Shown here: one piece after another, positions 24,253-32,751 of the stretch | How the letters are laid out: each line of letters starts with the position of its first letter | How positions within the stretch are numbered: the stretch's first letter is position 1 | Assembly: GCF_010093535.1 (NCBI RefSeq) | Contig: NW_022985237.1 | Coordinates: forward strand, 43,301 to 104,280 | Direction of reading: 5' to 3' | DNA: 60,980 nucleotides | From: Lindgomyces ingoldianus | Lineage: Eukaryota > Ascomycota > Dothideomycetes > Pleosporales > Lindgomycetaceae | Made by a program: the position numbers and the translations under genes | Notes under the pieces: model-generated | The model's input: only the letters and a program-made list of their open reading frames with translations | What the model was told of the DNA's origin: nothing | The model's database searches: none

Positions 24253-24752
24253 GCTAACGCAACACTTTCTGCTTTTAATTTCTAACGCTTGGCTGCTCAA
24301 GCGAGTTTTTAGCGTGTATGAACGAACTGTACGCACGTAGCAACGCTACTTAGTCTATGTAGTAATAAACTAGAATAAACTAAACTTTAATTACAGCCTT
24401 TCTATAATAGTTGTAACTAAAACTATATATATAGAGTTCTAAGAGTTAATTGTTGTTGCGCGCTTGCAGCGCTTATCCCCTCTTTTCTTATTAGACGCTA
24501 CACTTGCCTGTAAGCTAGTCTAATAGGGCTGTCTATTCTTTGTCTGTGCAGTTACATGACCTTGTAGGTAGGGTGATAAAGAGGCTCTAGCTGTAAGGCC
24601 AGGATGGCGCTTACGTGTAAGGCCGAGATGGTGCTTACGTGCGACGGGTATATATACTATTCTGTACGCAATAATTAACGTTGGTTGATTATTCGCACCT
24701 TTTTGGTTGTATTGGCGTAGTGGTACAGAGCTCCGTCCTTACACTAACCTTG

Positions 24753-25093
24753 TGTCAGATTGAAGCACTGTTTCTGGGCTTCCTGAGATGAATGATGGGT
24801 TTGGATATGATGTATGGGATGATTGATTGATCGTGTTGATCTATCGATCCTTTTTCTGCTCTACTCGTGTTGCTCGGCTTTTGTTTTTCCGATCCGAGTC
24901 CCTCGCGCACTAGCCCTATGCGCGACCAGCTTGCAACATGCTGCAATTTGCTGCAACATGCTGCAAAATGCTGCAAAATGCTGCAAAATGCAGCAATTTG
25001 CAGCAACATACTGTTCGAGCTTATTGCTCGTACTATGTAGCAGCTTTCGTCAAACGTTCCTCCTGTCTTGACAGTAGGTGCGCATATCTGACA
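24753..25093 (-). mobile_element. Solo LTR of Copia-1 family
   Basis: 341 bp, TGTCAGATTG to ATATCTGACA, target duplication CCTTG (24748-24752 and 25094-25098). Eight decamer units lie at about 24931-25010. It is almost free of RIP-type change and so stands out as a GC-richer patch. It is inserted in the Gypsy-D LTR. Open stretches on both strands here follow from the decamer periodicity and are not genes. Confidence 0.94.
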
Positions 25094-25159
25094 CCTTGTT
25101 TGTTTAAATAGTAGGGCATCTGTAGGTGGTAGCTTATAGTCTAATTGTAGGTTGTAACA

Positions 25160-27699
25160 TGCAGACTTCTCTTCTTATTAGCGTCCTTGCTGTTTTGCCT
25201 ACACTGTTATAAGTGTTAGAGTTTCTTTTTATCTAGTGTGTGCCTTTTTATAAATGCTTTTTAGAAGTCTATCTTTTTTTAGTCTTAACTATGCCTTATT
25301 AGCCTTCCTGTTAGTCTGCTTGCGTTTGTTGTTTATGTGCAGTTGCTTGTCTTAACCCTCTTTAATATATAAAAATGTAACTATATAGTTCTTATTACTC
25401 TGCTAAGTTATTCTGTGTCTTAACTTTATTATTAAATATATGTGTAAAGTGTGTTTAAAAAGAGAACTGTTACAACGCTTTTATTTTAGACGCAGCTTAA
25501 AATTATTTAGAGAAGAAGTGTAAGCAGCTTCTGTCTAACTATAAGAAGCAGAAGCAGAGATAGTGCGCAATAGAGGGGGAGATAGACTATAACATAGAGA
25601 GGTAACAACTAATCTAGGCCTAGAAGTTTTAGACTAAGAAGCAGCTTAATCTACTTAAAAATTAAAAAGTAAAATATCTAGAAAAAAAACCTTTTATCTC
25701 TAGATAAGATTAAAGCACTTAAGGCAGAAGCTTATAGTTCTTCTTCTTCTTAGCTAGTGTTACAGGGCTAAGACCTACTTATATTACAGCTATTTAATAG
25801 TGCAGCAGCTTTTTCTACTGCTAATAATAGCATTTCCTAGTCTAAGAAACTTTCTCTAGGCTAGTTCTAGCTAAAAGAGACGCCTAATAATCCTAGAAAA
25901 GTTATAAAGTGTTTGTTAGGTTTTTAATAAGTTTTTATATGTTTTTACTAGTAAGCAATTTTTTTTATTTTACTAAGAATTTCTTTTTTTTAGGCATTAA
26001 TTATTTGCTTAACTTTATATTTTACTTTAATATCTCTTTACTTTATTATAAAGAGGGGTATTTTTTTAATGCTTTTTTAAGCTTTAAGGTATAAAACTAG
26101 GGGTGTATGCGCATTTTCTTTAGAAACTTAAGTTTGCAATTATCCTTCTATGTCTAAAGTACCTTATATAGGCTAATGCGCTTCTCTATAAGTTTCTAAG
26201 ATAGTTTAAGAGTGTAGAGATTTTAAGTTTTAAGATATATATAATCTCTAAGCTAGATTATAAGCACTTCTTTTTAAGCTTTATTTATGTTTTATTTAAT
26301 TATTTTTTTAGCTTACCTTAGCTTTAACTACTAACTTTTAATGCAGTTCTAATAGTTAAAAGAGATAGGTAGTAGTTTCTAGTAGGTCTGTTAGTTGCGT
26401 GCTATAGAGTGTAAAGTAAGGGTAATAGGTAAAGTCAGCCTTATACAATGTTTCTTTTATAGTAGCAGATTCTACAGTGTTAATAGCTAGCTGTGCTATA
26501 GAAAGCTGTTCTGCCTAATTTATCTAGTTATAGAACATGTACTTTCTTAAATACCTTTTTACCTTAGCATTTAGCCTTTCTGTCTAGCTGTCTGTCTATA
26601 GGTGGTATGCTATAGATAACCTGTGTTTTATCCCTAGATGTCTTATTACTGCTTCTTAAAACTTGCTTGTAAATAACTTATCTCTATTAGAGATAATAAT
26701 CTATAGGCATTTATAAACTAAAATTACATTTTATTCTAGTTTATATATAAATTCTTTAGCTGTAATACTTTTCTTAGTAGGCTATATATATAGAAACTTT
26801 GTTGTCTTGTCTAAGATAACTGCTATTATATTATCAAGTCTCTCTATTCTTAGTTTACGTAATAAAGAAAGTCTAGTAATAAAGTCTATTATTATTATAG
26901 TCTAAGGCTGTTCTAGAGCTTTAATTAGTTATAGGTAGCTATATATTTTATGCTGCCTAAAATTATTTTTGTTATAAGTATTACATTTTTAAAGAGTTTC
27001 TGTGTATAGTTATTTTAGTTAGAGAACACTTTAGAGAATTATAGCTTTAATTTATTTCTAAAGTATTTTAATTCCTAGGTGTCTAAATATAAAGGCCTTA
27101 TAGTATTCTCTAACAAGGTTTTTCTATCTCTATTCTGCTATTACAAAGGTTATAATTAACTTCTTTAGGGCTAGTCTATTATAAACTAGTCCTTTGTTTA
27201 TTTTTTTAAATAATGTAAATTCTTTAGTATCTTCTTTGTTTTCTTTAAAATAGTCTAGGCATTAGCTTAAAGCATCTGCTTGCTAATTATTAGTTTCTAT
27301 AACATGCTTTATTACAAAGTTAAACTAGGCTAACTCTATAGCCTATTACACATGTATTAGTAACAGTTTTTTTGTTATTAGAAAGGTAACTAAGTTAGTA
27401 TAGTCTATAAAGATAATAAAGTGTTGCTTTATACTTTATAGTTTAGTTTTTTATGCTCTTAGCACATTTACTATAGCCTTAAGTTCTTTGTCTAGGATAC
27501 TGTAGTTTTATTCTAACAAGAAGAATTTTGCTAAGTAATATACTACTAGATGCTATTATTTGTTTTTCTGTTTCTAGAGGAACACTGCTTCTTTAGCTCT
27601 TAGCAATGCATCTATATATAGCTTAGTCTTAAGGCAGGGGTTGTACATTAATACTACTAGTTTGCTAGTTATAATTTTCTTTAGTTCTTAGAAAGCTTC
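25160..27699 (-). pseudogene. Gypsy-D pol remnant: RNase H and integrase, 5' part deleted
   Basis: Read on the minus strand, the piece nearest 27699 corresponds to the end of reverse transcriptase and RNase H (LYIDALL near 27610, YSILDKELLAI near 27500). It is followed by NQQADAL near 27280 and by the integrase core near 26600 (TDRQTERLNAKV-like, then KYLRKYMFYN near 26545). Gag, protease and most of reverse transcriptase are missing, and the LTR at 27700 abuts RNase H. The stretch 25160-26300 is AT-rich and only loosely readable. The open frame at 25909-26094 on the plus strand is low-complexity and unsupported. Confidence 0.72.
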
Positions 27700-27922
27700 T
27701 GTTATAATCTTTACTTCAAAGGAATAGCGTCCGGAGTACACAGGGCCTAGAGGATGATTAAGGTTTTGTAGAGAGGAAGGAACTTAGACTCTCTACAGGT
27801 GTACAGTCCGCTAAGCCGTTGTTAAGGGATAAGAAGAGGTAGGCTAACTGTAGTTTGCCCTTTAACAGTAGTATAAAGTGCTTAGGTTAAACAGTTCTTG
27901 TAGAATAAAATAAAAGTATATA

Positions 27923-29788
27923 ACGTACTTTACAGGCAAGTTGCTCACACACCTAAGTCGCTTACTTTTGCTAAGACCCTACTACACTACCCTTTTTACA
28001 CTAATGCATTTCTAATAATACTACTTAGACGTGTTAAAGAAATGTTAGATATAGCTTATACTTTAGGCTTTTAAATAAGACATAACACTTTTAAAGCAAC
28101 GCGCTGCAGCTATTTATAAAGTTTCTTAAAAAATAATAAGCAACTAACGCGCTAGACAACCTTTCTAAGCTAATTATACAGCTAACTTATAAAAGCTAGA
28201 TAATAATAAAAAGTAAGTAATTATTTAGCACATACTTAAGCTAGATGCGCAAGGATTTCCCCTTTAGCTAGCAGCTATAGCTAATATAGCTAATTCTTTA
28301 CACGCTAAGTGTAATATAGGCTATATTAGTATAAACTAGCTTAATACATTTATTAAGTGTTACTTAAAGCTTAAAGTAAAGTTTAAGCATAAGTATAACT
28401 ATAAAAAAGCCTTTTATAAGGATTTTATAGTAATTTAAAGCTAGTTTAACCTTATAGAGAATATTAAAGCTAAGTATAGCATTTAAGATAATAATACATA
28501 CAACTTTAATAAAATAAGGTTTATAATAGGCTAAATATCTACTAAAGTAGTTGTTATAAGTTTAGAGAGACAAGGACAGCTAAAAGCAGTCTAGCTAGGT
28601 AACTAGGAGTAGATAACAGCTATCTAAAGCATTAATGCTAAAAAGTAGGCTATTTTGCTTTTTATTATTTTTTAAGGTAGCAACTACTTTTTAAACTAGT
28701 ATAAAAAGAAAAATCTACTTTAGAATTAAGTTATTATAATCTCTAAGCGCAGCTAGACTGCTAATTAGCTTAGTCTAGACTAGTTAAAGCACTTTAACAT
28801 GCATATAAAGAAGTGTACTGTTAGCAGCTACTATCTGCTAGTTATTAATAGCTATAAAAGCTATAACTTACTTTATTTTTAGTAATACTATAAAGATAAT
28901 AAAATTATTACTATTTATATACTTTTTTACTTATTACACTTTTTATAGCTACTTAATGTAGGTTGTTTTACTTCTTTAAAGAAAGTATATAAGTGCTAAG
29001 CTAAAAACTTTATGCGCAACTAAATTACTTATATTATAAAGATAAAGTTCCTACTATGCTTTAAAGTAGCTTATAATGCTGTAATTACTTTTAGTAATAT
29101 CTAAAAAGGGTTCTAAGGCGCTAGATTAGTTCCTTTTAACCTATAATAAGTTATAATAGGCCTTAATGTAAAGTTACGCACTTTATTACTACTACTACCT
29201 GTATATAATAAGCCTTAGCAGTTGTAAACCTTAAGCAATACCCTAGAACTTAGGTTGTAATTAATGCTTATAAAAATAAAAATTTAAAAGCATATAAATA
29301 GTTTACTAACTTTTATAGTTAAAGTGTTTAAGAAGGTCTTAAAGAGGGCAGTAATAATTATGTATAAGCTAGTGTTAGCATAATAAAAAATTACTAAGCT
29401 TTAAGCAGCTAATAAGGCTGCTACATAACATAAATTACATAAAAGAAAGTAAATTAAGGTAGAAGGGACCTTAATAATTTAGGAAGGCCTGCGCTTAACA
29501 GCTCTAAAGGAGTTTAGGGCGCGCAGTGACAGGAAGAAGGCGAAGAAGCAGGTGCGAGCTGAAGTGGGTGAGCCATCCTAAAGGCGCTGCGGACAGTGCA
29601 ATTAGACTGGGCATAACGCGCGAACGTGTAAGCAAGAAGCAGAATTAGTATCTAAATGATATTCTAGGCTGTACTGTACTATATAGTGCCAGAGCGAGTT
29701 GTTATGGGCCATAATAGAGTTTGTTAGGGTGGGGTCTTGGCAAAAGTGAGCGACTCGGGTGTGTGAGCAACTCGCCCGTGAAGTACGT
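27923..29788 (+). mobile_element. Fot/pogo DNA transposon C2, uninterrupted
   Basis: 1866 bp, ACGTACTTT to AAGTACGT, TA duplicated outside. The right inverted repeat and adjoining 250 bases keep CpG-rich ancestral sequence (for example CGACTCGGGTGTGTGAG), the left end is RIP-changed. It is the same length as C1 and lies in the opposite orientation, inserted in a Gypsy-D LTR. Size and type resemble Fot1-class elements of plant-associated Dothideomycetes; family identity was not tested. Confidence 0.9.
28000..29480 (+). pseudogene. Fot1/pogo-type transposase pseudogene of C2
   Basis: The plus strand shows the DDE-domain start TYNFNKIRFIIG (about 28497-28533), where catalytic Asp appears as Asn. 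It continues with TKVVVIS, then GQLKAV, then INA near 28630. The second half has NYFLN near 28685 and SLDWLKHFNM-like sequence near 28770. LLYTL-like sequence followed by LNVGCFTSLKK lies near 28955, the usual LxPLDVxxFxPLK segment. Many TAG/TAA codons interrupt it. Length and motif order match Fot1/pogo transposases of the DDE_1 family. It cuts and pastes DNA at TA targets when intact; this copy cannot. Confidence 0.85.
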
Positions 29789-29821
29789 TATAGTGTAAAA
29801 TATATAATTAGTATTACTTTT

Positions 29822-30363
29822 TGTCAGATTGTAGCACTGTTTCTAGGCTTCCTGAGATGAATGATGGGTTTTGGATATGATGTATGGGATGATGATTGAT
29901 TGTATTGATTGATTGATTTTTTTTGTCTGCTCTGCTCGTGTTGCTCGGCTTTCTTTTTCCGGTCCGAGTCCCTCGCGCACTAGCCCTATGCGCGACCAGC
30001 TTGCAACATGCTGCAATTTGTTGCAAAATATTGCAAAATGCTGCAACATGCTGCAATTTGTTGCAAAATATTGCAAAATGCTGCAACATGCTGCAATTTG
30101 TTGCAAAATATTGCAAAATGCAGCAACATGCTGCAATTTGTTGCAAAATATTGCAAAATGCTGCAACATGCTGCAATTTGTTGCAAACTGCTGCAACATG
30201 CTGTAATTTGTTGCAAAATGCTGCAACATGCTGCAATTTGTTGCAAAATGGTACAACATGCAGCAATTTGCAGCAACATACTATTCGAGCTTATTGCTCG
30301 TACTATGTAGCAGCTTTCGTCCAGCGTTCCTCCTGTCTTGACAGTAGGTGCGCATATCTAACA
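29822..30363 (-). mobile_element. Copia-1 LTR with expanded decamer array, no target duplication
   Basis: 542 bp, TGTCAGATTG to ATCTAACA, the longest LTR of the family here. The extra length is all in the central tandem array. The 5 bases on the left are CTTTT and on the right ATAGT, so there is no duplication. The left flank is Gypsy-D LTR in one orientation, the right flank is Gypsy-D LTR in the other. This is best read as a recombination product between two Copia-1 LTRs in inverted Gypsy-D LTRs. Confidence 0.88.
30001..30280. repeat. Decamer tandem array, 28 units, with 40-bp higher-order repeat
   Basis: Every unit is ten bases, of the types CTGCAACATG, CTGCAATTTG, TTGCAAAATA, TTGCAAAATG. 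The first half repeats these four as a 40-bp block about four times. Other LTRs of the family have about 6 to 8 units. All six frames stay partly open across the array, which produces spurious Cys/Gln-rich open frames on both strands. Confidence 0.95.
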
Positions 30364-30409
30364 ATAGTATATATACCCGTCGCACGTAAGCGCCATCTCG
30401 GCCTTACAT
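30364..30409 (+). repeat. Inverted scrap of Gypsy-D LTR
   Basis: ATAGTATATATACCCGTCGC and the following 26 bases are the reverse complement of about 24620-24665 in the first Gypsy-D LTR. This is opposite in orientation to the LTR pieces on both sides. Confidence 0.75.
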
Positions 30410-30415
30410 ATAGTC

Positions 30416-31265
30416 TGTTAGGGTGCAGTTACTAGGACTAGGAGGGGCGGCTAACTATAGTTTGCTCTACAATAGCAGTATAAGGCGCTTAGGTTAAACA
30501 GTTCCTTAGGTAGAACAAAAAAGAAGGTATATATAGTGCAAAATATATAACTAGATTACTTTTTAATAAAAAGTAGTAATGCTACTTAGTCTATGTAAAA
30601 AATAAACTAACTATTAATTATAGCTTCTAAGTAAAGTTAGAATCTTAAACTATATATATAGGGTTGCATGCATTTACATGTTGTTGCAAGCTGTTGCATG
30701 CAACAATCTTTATCACATGTTTGCGTGCATTGCATTGTCAGATTTGCGCACCTACTGTCAAGACAGGAGGAACGCTTGACGAAAGCTGCTACATAGTACG
30801 AGCAATAAGCTCGAACAGTATGTTGCTGCAAATTGCAGCATTTTGCAGCATGTTGCAGCAAATTGCAGCATTTTGCAAGCTGGTCGCGCATAGGGCAAGT
30901 GCGCGAGGGACTCGGATCGGCAAAACAAAAAGCCGAGCAACACGAGTAGAGCAGAAAAAGGATCGATAAATGAACACGATCAATACAATCAATCAATCAC
31001 CCCATACATCATATCCAAACCCATCATTCATCTCAGGAAGCCCAGAAACAGTGCTTCAATCTGACATGCATACATTAGCATGCAAACGTTCCTTTCTTAT
31101 TAGACAACGCACTCCGCCGCACATTAGTCTAAGAGCTTAGTCCATTCCTTGTCTGTTAGATCACGTGATCTGTCGGGCAGGGAATCAAGGACTTTCTGTC
31201 CTTGATTGTTTAAACAGTGGGGCACAGCTGACTAGTTGCTTACGGTCCAATTGTGGGTTGTAACA
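30416..31265 (-). repeat. Gypsy-D LTR, third copy, 5' end diverged, interrupted by a solo Copia-1 LTR
   Basis: From about 30447 (GGGGCGGCTAACTATAG) it follows the first Gypsy-D LTR, ending GGGTTGTAACA at 31265. The site occupied by element E in the first copy is empty here (AAAGTAGTAATGCTACTT near 30580). The first 30 bases do not match the usual LTR start. Parts toward 31265 keep CpG and are little mutated. Confidence 0.75.
30736..31066 (+). mobile_element. Solo LTR of Copia-1 family
   Basis: 331 bp, TGTCAGATTTGCGC to CAATCTGACA, perfect target duplication TGCAT (30731-30735 and 31067-31071). It has about six decamer units, and the inverted ends TGTCAGATT/AATCTGACA are intact. It is barely mutated and is the best reference for the family LTR in this window. 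Confidence 0.95.
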
Positions 31266-31267
31266 GT

Positions 31268-31415
31268 ACACTTTTATATTAATTTACACGCAGTTTGCTC
31301 TAGCATTTGTTATGTAAAACATGTTTAAATTATAGTTAGTTATGCTTATTCTACTTTTTTAGCTACATTAGTGTGTTAGAGATTAGCATTAGCTACATTA
31401 GTGTGTTAAGGATTA
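31268..31415. repeat. Dispersed repeat of unknown class, copy 2
   Basis: Matches 15545-15690. It lies immediately after a Gypsy-D LTR at the left border of the gene island. Confidence 0.6.
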
Positions 31416-31813
31416 GTATTATGTGAAGCTATGTGAGGCACCAGAGACATGAGGAACTGCATTGTATTGCTAAAGGAGGGCAACTACGGGTTTATATAGT
31501 ACTAGATGAACCCATCATGTGACTTAAGGCCACCAATAGCTCTAGGCTGCAGCAGGTGGCATTGCTAGGCAGCAGTACGCCAAAGGAGTGTTGGTGGCTA
31601 GCGCATGGAGAGCTCCGTAACTGCAAACATATTAGCTACGCTTAGTTGCAGGCTGTGATTAGTTACGTGCTGTAGTTAAATGTTGTTGTTATGTGTCTAT
31701 TATCTATCTAATACTACTTTGCTAAGCATTATGCTACAACTATTCTTTAACCTAAACAACCTACCTTAATGCGCTAACTATTACTCTAAGCAAGCTCTGC
31801 TTTTACTGATCAT
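31416..31813. other. Border region of the gene island, no gene seen
   Basis: Base composition becomes more balanced (31440-31660 has normal CA and TG content), with no stretch that reads as protein and no transposon match inside the window. It marks the change from RIP-mutated to unmutated DNA. Confidence 0.5.
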
Positions 31814-32282
31814 TTATGAACTATTTTTCTGCTTAAGCTCGGCCCATTCTTTCTCCACCTCATTTTCCCGCGCTTTGTGATACTCAATCACACGCTCGTG
31901 TTCTTTGCGTAGTATAATAAGTTGCCTTTTTCGCTCTTCTCGCATCTCCCTATACTCCAGGTACCATTCCACCGTCTCGGAACCGGTGTACGCAGAATCC
32001 TCGTCCGTGAAATCGCGTTCGTCAAGATCGCACTCGCATTCAGAAGTATCCGAGGCGCAGCGACATGCGCTACTGCTTTGCGATTCTAGTTCTGAAATAT
32101 CCTCATCAAAATCCTCTAGGTATGGTCCATAACTAGACTAGCGGGCCCTCGCTTTCGACCTCCGTGACAGCCACGAGGCGGTAGACGCGTTCATACCAGG
32201 GAGACAGCTTCTTCCGAGGTAGAGTGTTTATGACTGGTTCGGATTGAGACATTTTAAACCCTTTGGATTTTTTAGATGCCAT
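31814..32282 (-). CDS. Small acidic coiled-coil protein, frame broken
   Basis: Not recognised. From ATG at 32282 the minus strand reads a basic N-terminus (MASKKSKGFKMS) and then LPRKKLSPWYERVYRLVAV, stopping at a TAG near 32137. A second frame from about 32140 to the TAA at 31814-31816 continues with YGPYLEDFDEDISELES, a Ser/Cys/Asp-rich middle, and a charged C-terminal helix with heptad-like Glu/Arg (WYLEYREMREERKRQL onward) that should form a coiled coil. The two frames join either through a 64-nt GT-AG intron (32133-32196, giving 134 aa, no clear branch site) or by one extra base near 32136. I prefer the frameshift, since text on both sides reads as contiguous coding. Codon use is normal and unmutated. 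It is divergent from the nuclease-like gene; the space between them is 469 bp. Confidence 0.5.
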
Positions 32283-32751
32283 AGAGGGCAACTGTGGACG
32301 AGTTCGGAGTCAACGTGTTTGCAAAAGTGGCAAAATTAAGCAGGCGTTTCGCTTACACGGCAAGTTTTGTTTTGGTTCCCGAACCATGCGACCCTGGCAC
32401 CGGCAGATTATTTTGCCGATACACCGAGCTGCCAATCTCCTTTGGGTAAGGACCTGCACGAACAGGAAACAACAAAACTTCGCAGGAAACAGCACTTCCA
32501 CTAAAGCACAGATATATACCCATCTCACCCTAAGGCTTCAGCAAATAATCTGGGACTCGTTAGTCTTCGAATACATCATGTCGTCCCACACACATTACTC
32601 GGCTGTTGCGCTTTCGTGGTTGTGAGAACGCTCTCTCCAGTGGGCTCTCTACCTCCGTTTCCAAGACAACACATTTAAGCGTGCTCTAGCCGCGTTGAGT
32701 GTCTTGCATCAGACCTCGCAGATAGGCAACCGCCAGCCCATCCCGGCCATT
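32283..32751. promoter_or_regulatory. Shared divergent promoter region
   Basis: The 469 bases between the two divergent genes hold a CCAAT box on the plus strand at 32432-32436. Pyrimidine-rich stretches (ACCTCCGTTTCC at about 32651) lie shortly before the nuclease-like gene, typical of fungal core promoters. An open frame from 32263 has no ATG at its start and is not convincing as a gene. Assignment as promoter is from position. Confidence 0.4.

Larger units (their letters stand above)
16352..24336. mobile_element. Large MULE-like DNA element E with 9-bp target duplication
   Basis: Flanked by a perfect 9-bp direct repeat GTAGCAACG (16343-16351 and 24337-24345); an uninterrupted version of the site is visible in another Gypsy-D LTR near 30580. 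The ends form imperfect inverted repeats: GAGGTTGCAGCTCGG then TCATACACGCTAAAA on the left, and on the right, inverted, GTGCGTACAGTTCGT then TCATACACGCTAAAA. The element is 7985 bp, or about 6.14 kb without the nested Fot element. Two intron-dense genes face each other inside it. The 9-bp duplication fits Mutator-like elements, and the minus-strand gene carries MULE-like segments. A partial second copy is at 41333-42209. Confidence 0.78.
16087..25159 (-). repeat. Gypsy-D LTR (3' LTR), interrupted twice
   Basis: Outer ends read TGTTACAATC (16087) and GGTTGTAACA (25159). Removing the MULE-like element with its duplication and a solo Copia-1 LTR leaves about 733 bp. Pieces are 16087-16351, 24346-24752 and 25099-25159. 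The order of segments is confirmed by two other partial copies (27700 onward and 30416-31265). Element orientation comes from the adjoining pol coding on the minus strand. Confidence 0.8.
27700..29821 (-). repeat. Gypsy-D LTR, second copy, truncated and interrupted by Fot/pogo C2
   Basis: Starts TGTTATAATC and aligns with 16087-16340 of the first copy. It is split at a TA by C2 (27923-29788) and resumes for 31 bases (29791-29821) matching TAGTGTAAAATATATAATTA. It then stops at a Copia-1 LTR and does not resume in the same orientation. Confidence 0.78.

Noticed and set aside
16352..24336. Helitron or hAT as the class of element E
   Set aside because: Inverted ends and a 9-bp duplication exclude a Helitron. 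An 8-bp duplication (hAT) is possible only if the inverted repeats are offset by one base; the 9-bp reading aligns both ends and fits the MULE-like text, so hAT is kept only as a weaker alternative.
25909..26094. 61-codon Phe/Leu-rich open frame
   Set aside because: Low-complexity, AT-driven, and on the strand opposite to the gypsy remnant that occupies this region.
30001..30280. CRISPR-like array
   Set aside because: The units are ten bases with no unique spacers and lie inside an LTR of a eukaryotic retrotransposon.
29814..30435. Several overlapping open frames rich in Cys, Gln and Leu on both strands
   Set aside because: They follow from a ten-base tandem repeat with few stops in any frame inside a Copia-1 LTR. 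The same happens at 10652-11076, 24755-25071 and 30637-30996. They share no start context and resemble no protein family.
32263..32625. 120-codon open frame on the plus strand between the two island genes
   Set aside because: It begins at a TTG, not an ATG, overlaps the start of the minus-strand gene and lies in the expected promoter; its text has no domain-like pattern.
32695..32751. Extension of the nuclease-like protein by 19 residues upstream
   Set aside because: The upstream start is TTG. The ATG at 32752 is the first in frame and has a good context.
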